Positions 8,068 to 17,586 of a DNA stretch of 56,535 nucleotides are shown piece after piece. Each line of letters begins with the position of its first letter. Within the stretch, counting starts at the first letter, position 1. The notes below the pieces were generated by a model, which saw only the letters and a list, made by a program, of their open reading frames with translations, had not been told where the DNA came from and ran no database searches. A program made the position numbers and the translations under genes. Source of the stretch: Bacteroidota bacterium (GTDB taxonomy: Bacteria > Bacteroidota > Bacteroidia > NS11-12g > UBA955); assembly GCA_030682255.1 (NCBI GenBank), contig JAUXOK010000005.1, positions 1-56,535 of the forward strand, written 5' to 3'.

Positions 8068-9488
8068 TAATAGAAGTTATAAATTCTAGAACCACCGTCC
8101 ACACCAATACCTTCTATTTGAATTCTTCCACCTACAGCCTCAATTGCTTTAATTAATTCTGCTGCATCAACACATGGCTTACCATTGAATTTTGTGAAAA
8201 TAAAGCCATCTTCTAGATTCATATTATTGATTAATCCGCCTTTAATATTAGAGACTCTAACACCATGTTGCAAACGGTATTTCTGAAGTTCCACTTTAGA
8301 CAAAGGCTCAAAACTTGCCCCTAGTTTTTCAGATACAATTTTTTTGTTTTGATTCATAGATGTTTCACCGTCTAAATTTGTAAAAGTCATATCAATTTCT
8401 TTTGAAGATCCATTTCTCATAACAGTTATTTTGATTTTATCGCCTGGTCTATAGTATGACATGTGTTCATCAAATATTGATTTGCTATTGATTGATTTTC
8501 CTTGAACTTTAACAATAATATCATCTTTTTTAATACCTGCTTTTTCAGCTGGACTTTCTTCGTATACTTTTACGACTAATGCACCATCGTAAATTTTATT
8601 AACCGATTCACTTTGTTCTGTAATTTCATTTGTTTCCATACCGTGATAGCCTCTTTGAATTTGTCCAAAATCTATTAAATCTTTGATTGCCTTAGCTACA
8701 ATATTAGCCGGAATTGCAAATCCATATCCAGTGTAACTTCCCGTTTTACTGAAAATGGCGGTATTGATACCCACTAACTCTCCATTAAGATTAACTAATG
8801 CGCCACCACTGTTTCCAGGATTGATGGCTGCATCTGTTTGTATAAAAGATTCTATGGGAAACTGATTGTTTACCACATTGATATTTCTTCCTTTGGCACT
8901 TACAATACCAGCTGTAACAGTAGATGTAAGATTAAAAGGGTTGCCAACAGCTACCACCCACTCACCTATCTCTAAATTGTCTGAATCTGCTATTGCAATA
9001 GCATTTAGATTTTTGCCATCTATTTTCAACAATGCCAAGTCGGTTGAAGGATCTGAACCTATTAAAGTTGCTTTGTAAGTTTTTCTTTTATTATTTAAAA
9101 CCACCTCGATGGTTTGAGCATCTTTCACCACATGCAGATTGGTAACGATATAACCATCTTTTCTAACAATTACCCCACTTCCAGTGCTACTAACCTGACC
9201 AATACTACCAAAGGGGTCCCAGCCATCAAAAAAAAATCCAAAAGGATTACTTTGCCTAACAGTGGCAGTTGTTTTGATAAATACAACACTGGGTGTGCTA
9301 ACTTTTGAAGCTAAAATAAAATTTAAGCTAGCTTCGGTAGATTTACCTTGATAGTTGACCAAGGTTGCTTTTAAATCAGACAACAACTTATCATTATTTG
9401 AATGATTACTAGAAGAATTAACAAAAAAATAAGCTCCAATGAGTCCAAAAGATAAAGACATCAATCCATTTAAAATAAATCTTTTCAT
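8064..9488 (-). CDS. DegP/HtrA-type periplasmic serine protease
   Basis: This 474-residue Do-family protease acts in envelope protein quality control. An N-terminal hydrophobic segment (about residues 7-24) is a signal peptide or anchor. The trypsin-like domain has the triad His119 ('TNLHVV'), Asp150 ('PSTDLALL') and Ser227 ('NPGNSGGALV'). Two PDZ-like regions follow: one around 275-370 with 'ESPAEKAGIKKDDIIVKVQG', and a weaker one at the C-terminus. It shares the minus strand with the two-domain DUF1573 gene 16 bases upstream, so the two may be co-transcribed. The length fits the family. Confidence 0.92.
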   Translation of the reverse strand: MKRFILNGLMSLSFGLIGAYFFVNSSSNHSNNDKLLSDLKATLVNYQGKSTEASLNFILASKVSTPSVVFIKTTATVRQSNPFGFFFDGWDPFGSIGQVSSTGSGVIVRKDGYIVTNLHVVKDAQTIEVVLNNKRKTYKATLIGSDPSTDLALLKIDGKNLNAIAIADSDNLEIGEWVVAVGNPFNLTSTVTAGIVSAKGRNINVVNNQFPIESFIQTDAAINPGNSGGALVNLNGELVGINTAIFSKTGSYTGYGFAIPANIVAKAIKDLIDFGQIQRGYHGMETNEITEQSESVNKIYDGALVVKVYEESPAEKAGIKKDDIIVKVQGKSINSKSIFDEHMSYYRPGDKIKITVMRNGSSKEIDMTFTNLDGETSMNQNKKIVSEKLGASFEPLSKVELQKYRLQHGVRVSNIKGGLINNMNLEDGFIFTKFNGKPCVDAAELIKAIEAVGGRIQIEGIGVDGGSRIYNFYY

Positions 9489-9504
9489 ATCGAAATAAAA
9501 ATAA

Positions 9505-10593
9505 TTAATACGTAATATCTATAGCCATTTTTAAATTAAATTCAGGTTGTGAAGGGTCGTTTGTATATATAGTTAAATATTTTGTATGCTTAGCAATCGT
9601 TTGATTAACCGTATCAATTTGTATCGTTAGTACAACTGATTCTCCTGGTTTAAGCGTTTGTTTTTCGATGGTAAATGTTATACAAGAACAACTTGGAATT
9701 AATTTTTTTATCTCTAAGTCAGTTTTTCCATCATTTGTAATTTTGATGGTTTGTTTAACCTTGGCGCCTGCTGTTTTTTTTCCAAAATCTATTGGAAACT
9801 TTCTATCAAAAGTCATTTTGGGTGCTTTGGCTAATTGAGCTTTTGTTAAGTTAGAAAAATCTTCTTTATGAACAGTATGAACATAAATATACTTAGTTTC
9901 CATACCAACATCATCAGTTAATAATGCAATTTGTGCGTACTTTTCACCATATGCAGGAATTTTGCTTCCATCTACTTTTACAGTAATAATCAAAGAATCA
10001 TCTGTTTTTAATAAACTATCTTGAAGATCTAAGGTAACATATTCAGGAAGAGAGGTTACTTCTTTAATTTTAATTGGATAACCGTTGTAATTGTATGCTT
10101 TGATTTTAGTTTCAAGGTTTTGGTTTTTTTTAATAGCATTAAAAGAAGCAATGGTTTCTGTAAATGCTAAATTAGAATAAGTAGTTGAATATTGAGCTGG
10201 TTTTTTGGCATAATTAGCCTGAGGTAATACATTACCTTTAATTGTTAGAGTTACATAATTAGATTTATCTTTAAAATAAACATACATGTATTTATTAAAG
10301 CCTCCTGGTCTACCTCTAGTGCCATAAATGGCTTTAATAAAACCAGTATCGCCTGGCAAAATTTCTGTTTTAGTATAATCGGGTGTAGTACAACCACAAC
10401 TTGTTTCAACTTTTAAGACACTGATAGGTGTTTTTCCAGTGTTTTTAAAAGAAAAAATGCATCTTGCTTCTTCTATTTCTTCTTTAACATCTCCAAAATC
10501 ATTGGTAAACTTTTTGAATAAAATGCCATCTACCATTTGCGCAGATATATGATTAGAAATAACAAACAGCAAAATAAATATTAATTTTTTCAT
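9505..10593 (-). CDS. Two-domain DUF1573 exported protein
   Basis: This 362-residue protein has a signal peptide (about 1-18) and two DUF1573-like domains. The first (about 25-125) has 'NDFGDVKEE' and 'TSCGCTTPDY'. The last (about 265-360) has 'IDFGKKTAGAK' and a changed motif 'PSCSCITF', where Gly is replaced by Ser. The middle (about 135-250) looks like another Ig-type beta domain without the Cys motif. It is the fifth DUF1573 gene in 6.3 kb and lies directly upstream of the DegP-like gene on the same strand. That fits an envelope role, but the function is unknown. Confidence 0.88.
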   Translation of the reverse strand: MKKLIFILLFVISNHISAQMVDGILFKKFTNDFGDVKEEIEEARCIFSFKNTGKTPISVLKVETSCGCTTPDYTKTEILPGDTGFIKAIYGTRGRPGGFNKYMYVYFKDKSNYVTLTIKGNVLPQANYAKKPAQYSTTYSNLAFTETIASFNAIKKNQNLETKIKAYNYNGYPIKIKEVTSLPEYVTLDLQDSLLKTDDSLIITVKVDGSKIPAYGEKYAQIALLTDDVGMETKYIYVHTVHKEDFSNLTKAQLAKAPKMTFDRKFPIDFGKKTAGAKVKQTIKITNDGKTDLEIKKLIPSCSCITFTIEKQTLKPGESVVLTIQIDTVNQTIAKHTKYLTIYTNDPSQPEFNLKMAIDITY

Positions 10594-10709
10594 TTTTGAT
10601 TTACTTAACTACAAATTTCGTACAAAACTTTATACTTAGAGTATAATAATCGATTAAAAGTTGCTTTTTGGTTTTAATAATATTAGAAAAGAAAATTTAT
10701 ATTAATGAT

Positions 10710-10742
10710 TTTGGAAAATAAGATCAGATAACACTAAATTTG
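10710..10742 (+). promoter_or_regulatory. ruvB promoter (-33/-7)
   Basis: TTTG (10710-10713) and TAAATTTG (10735-10742) are 21 bases apart and match the Bacteroidota housekeeping promoter. The ruvB ATG follows after only seven bases, so the predicted 5' leader is a few bases long. Confidence 0.7.
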
Positions 10743-10749
10743 CCTTAGG

Positions 10750-11775
10750 ATGCAAAATGAAAATCTAGATCCAAACGTTGAAAAACTTTCTCAAACTGAC
10801 AAGGATATTGAAAAAGTACTTCGACCTTCCAATTTCGATGATTTTACGGGCCAAGATAAGCTTTTAGAAAATCTGAAAATATTTGTAAAAGCTGCCGTAC
10901 AAAGAGGGGAAGCTTTAGACCATGTGTTATTGCATGGGCCTCCTGGATTAGGAAAAACTACGCTTGCCAACATTATTGCAAACGAATTAAAAAGTAATAT
11001 TAAAATCACAAGTGGACCAGTTTTAGAAAAACCTGGTGATTTAGCTGGTTTATTAACCAATCTCGAATCTGGTGATGTTTTGTTTATTGATGAAATACAT
11101 CGTTTAAGTCCTGTTGTTGAAGAATATTTATATTCAGCAATGGAAGATTATAAAATTGATATCATGCTAGATAGTGGACCAAGTGCTCGTTCTGTTCAAA
11201 TCAGTTTATCTCCTTTTACATTAGTTGGTGCAACTACACGCTCTGGACTTCTCACTTCTCCTTTAAGAGCAAGATTTGGCATCACCAATAGATTAGAGTA
11301 TTACAATACCGATTTACTATCAAGAATCATAACAAGATCTGCTGGCATTATACATGTACCAATTGTCAATGAAGCCGCATATGAAATTGCAAGAAGAAGC
11401 AGAGGAACACCCAGAATTGCCAACGCTCTTTTGAGAAGAACCAGAGATTTTGCTCAGATAAAAGGTAGCGGAAAAATTGACATAGAAATTGCCAAAATTG
11501 CATTAGATGCTTTAAATGTTGACACCAATGGTTTGGATGAAATGGATAATAGAATTTTAAGCACCATTATTGATAAATTTAAAGGTGGACCAGTTGGACT
11601 AAACACCATTGCAACAGCCGTAGGCGAAGAACCCGGAACAATTGAAGAAGTATATGAACCTTTTTTGATACAAGAAGGCTATCTTATGCGCACTGCTAGA
11701 GGAAGAGAAGCAACACCTAATGCTTACAAGCATCTTGGCAGAGTTTTATACAACAAAGGCAACGAACTTTTTTAA
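10750..11775 (+). CDS. ruvB: Holliday junction branch migration ATPase RuvB
   Basis: This 341-residue protein is RuvB, the AAA+ motor that drives Holliday junction branch migration together with RuvA and RuvC. It has Walker A 'GPPGLGKTT' (about 63-71), Walker B 'LFIDEIHRL', sensor 'GATTRSG' and the C-terminal winged helix ending '[14 protein letters not shown]'. Its length is normal. ruvA and ruvC are not in the window, which is common in this phylum. It is transcribed alone from a promoter whose -7 box is only seven bases from the ATG. Confidence 0.97.
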   Translation: MQNENLDPNVEKLSQTDKDIEKVLRPSNFDDFTGQDKLLENLKIFVKAAVQRGEALDHVLLHGPPGLGKTTLANIIANELKSNIKITSGPVLEKPGDLAGLLTNLESGDVLFIDEIHRLSPVVEEYLYSAMEDYKIDIMLDSGPSARSVQISLSPFTLVGATTRSGLLTSPLRARFGITNRLEYYNTDLLSRIITRSAGIIHVPIVNEAAYEIARRSRGTPRIANALLRRTRDFAQIKGSGKIDIEIAKIALDALNVDTNGLDEMDNRILSTIIDKFKGGPVGLNTIATAVGEEPGTIEEVYEPFLIQEGYLMRTARGREATPNAYKHLGRVLYNKGNELF

Positions 11776-11785
11776 CAAACTTTAA

Positions 11786-13822
11786 TTACCAAATATTTAC
11801 TAATTCATTAGGTTTAGCTTTCATCTTGGTTTCATTATCACAAGAAAATGCTTCCCAAAATTCTGGCATGTTAGACAAAGGTCCTAAAACTCTGTACATA
11901 CCGGGGGAATGAGGATCAGTTATAATTCTATTTCTCAATTCTTTTTCGCTGATATTTTGAGCCCAAACCAAACTCCAACCTAAGAAAAACCTTTGTTGCC
12001 AAGTAAATCCATCTAATTCTATACCGTTTGGCGGAGATTGTTGATATTGTTTTTTTAATGCGTAATATGATAAAGTTAAACCAGCAAAATCTGCAATATT
12101 TTCTCCTTGAGTCATACTTCCGTTTATAAATACACTGTCTAATACTTCAAAACGATTGAATTGTTCTACAATTTTCTTTGTTTTTTGTTCAAATTTTACT
12201 CTGTCTTCTGAACTCCACCAATTTTTCAAGTTGCCATCTTTGTCGTATTTGCTGCCTTTGTCATCAAAACCATGAGAAAATTCATGACCAATAACAGCAC
12301 CAATACCGCCATAGTTTAAAGCATCATCTGCATCTGGAGAATAGAAAGGCGCTTGTAAAATGCCTGCCGGAAAAACAATTTCATTTCTGCTTGAATTATA
12401 ATATGCATTTACTGTTTGTGGTGTCATTCCCCACTCTGTTTTATCAATAGGTTTACCCAATTTTGACATCATCATTCCAAAAGAAATTTCAGAAATTGAT
12501 ATGATGTTATCATAAAGTTTATTGTATTCAATTTTCGCCTTACTGTAATCTTTCCATTTTTCTGTATAACCTATTTTATATGTAAATGCATCTAATTTTG
12601 CAATTGCTTTCGCTTTGGTAGAATCATTCATCCAATCCAAATTTTGGATTCTTTCTTTAAAAACTGCTCTTAAGTTTTCTACCATTTGACTCACTTCTTT
12701 TTTTGATGCTTCGCTAAAATGTTGTTTAACAAAAGCCTTGCCTAATGTTTCTCCCAAATAGGCATTCACCATATTTACAGACCTTTCAGAAATAGGTTTC
12801 ATCTGTGTGGTGCCTTTTAAAACTGTGCTGTTGAATCTAAAACTTTCATTTTGAAAATCTTTGGATAAAATACCTGCTTTACTACTTAATACATGCCATT
12901 TCATATAGGTTTTCCAATCATTTAAAGTGTATTTTTTCAATAATCCTCCTAATTTTTCAAAAAACTGAGGTTGAGAAATCACCATTTCGTTAATAGATGT
13001 TTGAGAAACAGTTTTAAAAAAAATACCCCAATCGATGTAATCAAAATCTTTGACAAACTGATTATATTGATAAAGATTATAAGTTTTAACTGGGTCTCTT
13101 CTTTCTGTTCTTGTCATTGAAATTTTTGCCAAATCGGTTTCAATATTTAAGATTAAATTTCCATACCCTTCAATACTTTTGGTTTCTTTGGTCAAAGCAA
13201 ACATGTTTTGAATATGATTGACATATTCTTTTCGGATATTTTTGCTTTTTTCATCCTCTTTGGTGTAATAATCCACATCTGGTAAACTTAATCCCCCTTG
13301 ACCCATATAGACAATGTTTCTTTGACTGTTTTTGGCATCAATACTTACATAAAAACCAAATAAATTACCAAAACCCCTTTGTTTTTGATTAGCCAACAAT
13401 ACGCCAATGTCTTTAATATTTCTTAAAACATCAATTTTTTTCCATTCATTTAAAATTGGTTTTAAGCCTAATTGATTAGTTGTTTGAGTATCTAAGGCAG
13501 ACTGATAAAATGCTTTTAGGAGTTGTTCATCACTACCTTTTGAATATTTTGCATCATCATTTAAAAGTTTATCTAAAATGGTTTTTAGCTTCTTTTCGTT
13601 TTCTTTTTGAAGTATATTAAAAGCCCCCCATCTACTTTCGGTATTGGGAATAGGGTTGTTTTTCATCCAACCACCAACAGAAAACTGATAAAAATTATCG
13701 CATGGAAGAACGGATTGATCAAGATTCAATGAATCATATCCTTTTTTAGGTTGATTATCTTTTAAATAAACAAATGAAAGTGAAACAAAAACACCAATCA
13801 GGAGATATACATTAATTTTCAT
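11786..13822 (-). CDS. M13 (neprilysin/PepO) family zinc metallopeptidase
   Basis: This 678-residue M13 peptidase has the zinc motif HEFSH (His513, Glu514, His517), the third ligand in 'GENIADFAG' (Glu574) and the substrate-binding 'NAYYNSSRNEIVFPAGIL' segment. The N-terminus holds a hydrophobic signal or anchor (about 4-20), so it should act in the periplasm or at the surface on short peptides. It is convergent with ruvB, ten bases apart. The -7 box TATCTTTG ends four bases before the ATG, giving an almost leaderless transcript. Confidence 0.95.
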   Translation of the reverse strand: MKINVYLLIGVFVSLSFVYLKDNQPKKGYDSLNLDQSVLPCDNFYQFSVGGWMKNNPIPNTESRWGAFNILQKENEKKLKTILDKLLNDDAKYSKGSDEQLLKAFYQSALDTQTTNQLGLKPILNEWKKIDVLRNIKDIGVLLANQKQRGFGNLFGFYVSIDAKNSQRNIVYMGQGGLSLPDVDYYTKEDEKSKNIRKEYVNHIQNMFALTKETKSIEGYGNLILNIETDLAKISMTRTERRDPVKTYNLYQYNQFVKDFDYIDWGIFFKTVSQTSINEMVISQPQFFEKLGGLLKKYTLNDWKTYMKWHVLSSKAGILSKDFQNESFRFNSTVLKGTTQMKPISERSVNMVNAYLGETLGKAFVKQHFSEASKKEVSQMVENLRAVFKERIQNLDWMNDSTKAKAIAKLDAFTYKIGYTEKWKDYSKAKIEYNKLYDNIISISEISFGMMMSKLGKPIDKTEWGMTPQTVNAYYNSSRNEIVFPAGILQAPFYSPDADDALNYGGIGAVIGHEFSHGFDDKGSKYDKDGNLKNWWSSEDRVKFEQKTKKIVEQFNRFEVLDSVFINGSMTQGENIADFAGLTLSYYALKKQYQQSPPNGIELDGFTWQQRFFLGWSLVWAQNISEKELRNRIITDPHSPGMYRVLGPLSNMPEFWEAFSCDNETKMKAKPNELVNIW

Positions 13823-13826
13823 GATA

Positions 13827-13834
13827 CAAAGATA
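13827..13834 (-). promoter_or_regulatory. M13 peptidase -7 element
   Basis: The minus strand reads TATCTTTG, a perfect match to TAnnTTTG, followed by TATC and the ATG at 13822. I did not find a clear -33 TTTG at the expected distance, so the call rests on the -7 box alone. Confidence 0.55.
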
Positions 13835-13864
13835 AATAAAACTCGTATAATGAAATTACTAACT

Positions 13865-14386
13865 TTAATCTCTATCACTCAGAAAAGCCTTCAATTCTGT
13901 TGCATCTTCTTTTTTCATTTTGCCTGCCATGATAAGTCTTACTTGTCGTCTTCTCAAAGCGCCATCGTATTTTACTTTTTCTATTTCTGATTCAGGTTCA
14001 ATACCTGGCACTACAACTGGTTTGTTTCTAGAATCTAAAGCAACAAAGGTATAATAGGCATCATTGCATTTGTATTTTTCACCTCTTGGTATGTTTTGAG
14101 CATACACTTCGATAAACACTTCCATGGATGTGTTGAAAGAACGGGTAACATAAGCTTCCAAGGTTACTACATCGCCTAGCCTGATTGGTTCTTTGAAAGA
14201 AACACCGTCAACGCTTGCTGTAACTACTATGCTGTTGCTGTGTTTTTGAGCTGTAATCGCAGCTGCTATATCCATCCAATGCAAAAGTCTTCCTCCCATC
14301 AAATTATTAAGGGTGTTGGTATCATTCGGCAATACTATCTCGTTCATGATAGTATAAGAATCTTGTGGTTTTTTAATATTACTCAT
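13865..14386 (-). CDS. Hotdog-fold acyl-CoA thioesterase
   Basis: This protein of about 173 residues is an acyl-CoA thioesterase of the BACH/YciA type. The hotdog helix 'NTLNNLMGGRLLHWMDIAAAI' and following strands with 'SVDGVSFKEPIRLGDVV' and 'FVALDSRNKPVVVPG' are visible. These enzymes hydrolyse acyl-CoA to free acid and CoA in the cytoplasm. I chose ATG 14386; the ATG nine codons upstream overlaps the preceding gene and adds a basic, non-conserved extension. It is last in an operon behind the LOG-family and RND genes. Confidence 0.9.
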   Translation of the reverse strand: MSNIKKPQDSYTIMNEIVLPNDTNTLNNLMGGRLLHWMDIAAAITAQKHSNSIVVTASVDGVSFKEPIRLGDVVTLEAYVTRSFNTSMEVFIEVYAQNIPRGEKYKCNDAYYTFVALDSRNKPVVVPGIEPESEIEKVKYDGALRRRQVRLIMAGKMKKEDATELKAFLSDRD

Positions 14387-14405
14387 TATGTGTTTTTTTT
14401 TAAAA

Positions 14406-15125
14406 TTATTCACCTAACCATTTTTCTTTTTTCACTGGTTTGAGTCCAAATGGTTCGATAGTATGGGTTACGATAAATTCAACGGCTTCATCTATGTTGT
14501 CTGTTACAAAAAACAGGTCTAAATCCTCGGGACTAATGGTTTCATTTTTCAGCATGTCGTCTATGTATTCGAGTAGTTTTTTGTGATATTCCTTACCAAA
14601 TATAACAACTGGATATTTTTTTATCATGGTTGTTTGGATAAGTGTTAACACTTCAAATAGTTCATCTAAGGTACCAAATCCACCGGGCATGGCTACTAAA
14701 CCGTAAGAGTATTTAAGTAATAAAACTTTGCGCACAAAGAAGTAATTGATATTAGTAAATTTATCTAAATAAGGATTGGGATGTTGCTCGAAAGGCAAAA
14801 CAATGTTACAACCTACCGAACGTCCCCCAACATCTTTTGCGCCTCTGTTGGCGGCTTCCATAGCGCCTGGCCCTCCACCTGTCATGATGGTAAAACCTTT
14901 TTGAGCAATTTTGCCAGATAATTCTCTAGCAATTTTGTAATATGGATGGTCTTCCTTGAATCTTGCAGATCCAAAAACTGTGATACAAGGTCCAACAAAA
15001 TGCAAAACCCTAAATCCTTTGATAAACTCCCAAACCACTTTTAATGTAAACCAAAAATCCTTGATTCTCGATTGCGGTCCTGCTAAAAACTTAATCTCTT
15101 CTTTGTTAAAATTCTGTTTATTCAT
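14406..15125 (-). CDS. LOG-family (TIGR00730) nucleotide phosphoribohydrolase-like protein
   Basis: This 239-residue Rossmann-fold protein is of the LOG / 'lysine decarboxylase-like' family. Members cleave nucleoside 5'-monophosphates such as cytokinin ribotides or AMP. The signature segments are 'VFGSARF', 'TGGGPGAMEAANRGA' and 'MPGGFGTLDELFE'. The old name lysine decarboxylase is misleading for this family. It follows the RND transporter gene by six bases and lies 19 bases ahead of the thioesterase. Confidence 0.9.
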   Translation of the reverse strand: MNKQNFNKEEIKFLAGPQSRIKDFWFTLKVVWEFIKGFRVLHFVGPCITVFGSARFKEDHPYYKIARELSGKIAQKGFTIMTGGGPGAMEAANRGAKDVGGRSVGCNIVLPFEQHPNPYLDKFTNINYFFVRKVLLLKYSYGLVAMPGGFGTLDELFEVLTLIQTTMIKKYPVVIFGKEYHKKLLEYIDDMLKNETISPEDLDLFFVTDNIDEAVEFIVTHTIEPFGLKPVKKEKWLGE

Positions 15126-15131
15126 AAAGTA

Positions 15132-17477
15132 TTAATCTTTAAATTCGTCTGATTCTATAATGGCATCCTCTAATTCAGCTTTTGGATTGAGTCCTTTTTC
15201 GAAGCTTAAAATCAATGCAGGCAATACAAATAGATTACTAAATAACGCCACTAATAAGGTTGCTGAGGTTAAGAATCCTAAAGCTACAGTGCCTTGAAAA
15301 TTAGAAAAGGTGAAAATAATGAACCCAAAGAATAGAACCACAGAGGTGTATATCATGCTTTGCCCCATTTCTTTGATAGTGATGGATAATACTTCGGGCA
15401 CAGAGCGTTTGCTTCGTTTTAATTCGTGCCTAAATTTGGTTAGAAAATGGATAGTGTCGTCTACTGCAATACCAAAGGCTATGCTATATACTAATATTGT
15501 AGATGGTTTGAGCGGTACGCCAAAATGCCCCATTAAACCACAAGTAATAAGCAATGGTATCATATTTGGAATTAGCGATACAATTACCATTTTGAATGAG
15601 GTAAATAACATCCCCATTAAAAAGGCTATGATAAGAAAAGCGAAAATGACACTTTGCACCAAGCTATTAACTAAAAATTTATTGCCTTTTAAGAAAATAA
15701 TCGATGTGCCTGTAATCTTAACATCATAATCTTCTTCCGGGAAAATTTCTTTGATAATTTCGCTTACATCGTTGGTTACTTCTTCCATTTTAACTGAACC
15801 GACATCTTTCATCTGAATACTCACTCTGGCTTTTCTAAAATCGGCATCCACCATTGATTTTAAAATACTTTTGTTTTTGGTTCTTTCTGGCAAATAGGTT
15901 GCTATTTCGGCTAAATCTAGGTTATTTGGCAGGCGGTAATAATTTTCATCCCCATTGTTATAAGATTGATTGGCAAATTTAATCACTTCAACAATTGAAA
16001 TTGCTCTTGAAAAATCCTCTTGATTTTCTAGTTTTTTCTGAAGCTTGTATATTTTTTGGAGCGTAATTGGATTTTTCAAACCATCCACTTCCCTGGTGTC
16101 TATTACAATTTCAAAAGGCATAACCCCTTTAAAATTGTCTTGCATAAACATCAAATCTTTGTATAATTTATCTTGATGCGGAATATCATCTACCATATAA
16201 ACCAATGGCTTGAGTTTAAAAAAACCTATGATAGAAATTATAATCAATAAGATTGTAAAATAATAAATCCTTCTTTTTTTGTTAAACACCATAAAATGTA
16301 TCCACTCTACCATTTTCTTAACGTGTCTATTTTCCAAATGTTTGGTTTGCTTAACACTAGGCGCTTTGAGCATACTAAAGAAAATAGGAATCAATGTTAA
16401 TGAAATAACAAAAATGGACATCACACTTAAAAATGCTGCCACACCAAATTGTTTCAAAGGCAAAGTGTCTGTAAAATAGAAAACTCCAAATCCAATTGCT
16501 GTGGTTAAATTGGTTAATACTGTTGCCGAACCCACTCTTGAAACCACTCTTTGAAGGGCTTTTATTTTATTGTTATGTTTACTATATTCTTCATGATATT
16601 TATTGATTAGGTAAATACTATTTGGAATACCTATTACTATCATGATGGCAGGAATAAGCCCTGTTAACAAGGTGATCTTATAATCTAACCAACCTAACCA
16701 ACCAACACTCCATATAACTGCCAAAGAAACAATTAACAAAGCAATGCCTAGATTGGCAAAACTTCTAAAGAATATCCAAAATAAAATGGCTGTTACAGAT
16801 AATGCTAAAAAGGTAAAAAAACCAAGTTCATCTTTAACCTTGGTTGATAAAATATGACGCACATAGGGCAAGCCACTATAATGAAGTTCAAGTTGATTAT
16901 CTGTGCCAAATTTTTCGGCTAAATGATAAATAGAATCTATGATTTTTGTTCGATACTTGCTGTCCAACTTATCCTTATCCAAACTAACAACAATTAAATT
17001 GGCGTCAGTAGTTTCGTTGTAAATTAAATCTTTATAAAATTTTAGAGATAAGATAATGTCTTTCAAGGAATCTAATTCAGATTGCGAAACCAAGCCAGAT
17101 TGTATAGGAGAAATTTGAAATTTTCTAAGGCTATCATCCTTTTCAAGATTGTAAATTTTTGGCAGAGATAATACATCGTAAACCCCATTGATTTTATCAA
17201 CTTGATTACTGAAAACAAAAAGGTCATTAAACAGTTTTTTAGTAAAAATTTTATCCGATTGAAAGCCGATAATTAATTTGTTACCATCGTCTCCAAATTC
17301 TTGTTTAAACTTTTCATAATCAATCAAATCTTGATCATTATGAGGTACGAGTTTCTGCATGTTGTATGCCAGTTCCACTTTGGATGCGTTGTAGGCCATC
17401 AATCCAGTAAACAAGACAATTAAAGCAAGAATATAGTATTTATATCGGAGTATTAAATTAGCAATTTTTTCCCACAT
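15132..17477 (-). CDS. RND / MMPL family transporter
   Basis: This protein of about 781 residues has the RND superfamily layout: an N-terminal membrane segment, a periplasmic domain, a block of membrane helices with a sterol-sensing-like stretch, a second segment and periplasmic loop, and a final helix block with 'SIAFGIAVDDTIHFLTKF'. MMPL/HpnN-like members export lipids or hydrophobic compounds using the proton gradient; the substrate is unknown. ATG 17477 is preferred because the upstream in-frame TTG is part of the -7 box TACTTTTG (17490-17497). It heads an operon with the LOG and thioesterase genes and is divergent from the aldolase gene. Confidence 0.88.
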   Translation of the reverse strand: MWEKIANLILRYKYYILALIVLFTGLMAYNASKVELAYNMQKLVPHNDQDLIDYEKFKQEFGDDGNKLIIGFQSDKIFTKKLFNDLFVFSNQVDKINGVYDVLSLPKIYNLEKDDSLRKFQISPIQSGLVSQSELDSLKDIILSLKFYKDLIYNETTDANLIVVSLDKDKLDSKYRTKIIDSIYHLAEKFGTDNQLELHYSGLPYVRHILSTKVKDELGFFTFLALSVTAILFWIFFRSFANLGIALLIVSLAVIWSVGWLGWLDYKITLLTGLIPAIMIVIGIPNSIYLINKYHEEYSKHNNKIKALQRVVSRVGSATVLTNLTTAIGFGVFYFTDTLPLKQFGVAAFLSVMSIFVISLTLIPIFFSMLKAPSVKQTKHLENRHVKKMVEWIHFMVFNKKRRIYYFTILLIIISIIGFFKLKPLVYMVDDIPHQDKLYKDLMFMQDNFKGVMPFEIVIDTREVDGLKNPITLQKIYKLQKKLENQEDFSRAISIVEVIKFANQSYNNGDENYYRLPNNLDLAEIATYLPERTKNKSILKSMVDADFRKARVSIQMKDVGSVKMEEVTNDVSEIIKEIFPEEDYDVKITGTSIIFLKGNKFLVNSLVQSVIFAFLIIAFLMGMLFTSFKMVIVSLIPNMIPLLITCGLMGHFGVPLKPSTILVYSIAFGIAVDDTIHFLTKFRHELKRSKRSVPEVLSITIKEMGQSMIYTSVVLFFGFIIFTFSNFQGTVALGFLTSATLLVALFSNLFVLPALILSFEKGLNPKAELEDAIIESDEFKD

Positions 17478-17550
17478 TATGTATACCTGCAAAAGTAAGT
17501 TAAATTATTCAAACGAGATAAGCGAACTTGAAATCCTGTTCAAAACTTGT

Positions 17551-17582
17551 TTTGTAGATATAGAGATAGCCACTTACTTTTG
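17551..17582 (+). promoter_or_regulatory. Transaldolase-like gene promoter (-33/-7)
   Basis: TTTG (17551-17554) and TACTTTTG (17575-17582) are 20 bases apart. The ATG at 17587 follows after four bases, so the mRNA is predicted to be almost leaderless. The divergent RND gene has the same octamer on the other strand at 17490-17497. Confidence 0.7.
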
Positions 17583-17586
17583 TTGA

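Noticed and set aside
14387-14413. ATG 14413 as thioesterase start
   Set aside because: It overlaps the upstream LOG-family gene and adds a lysine-rich extension not typical of the family; ATG 14386 fits better.
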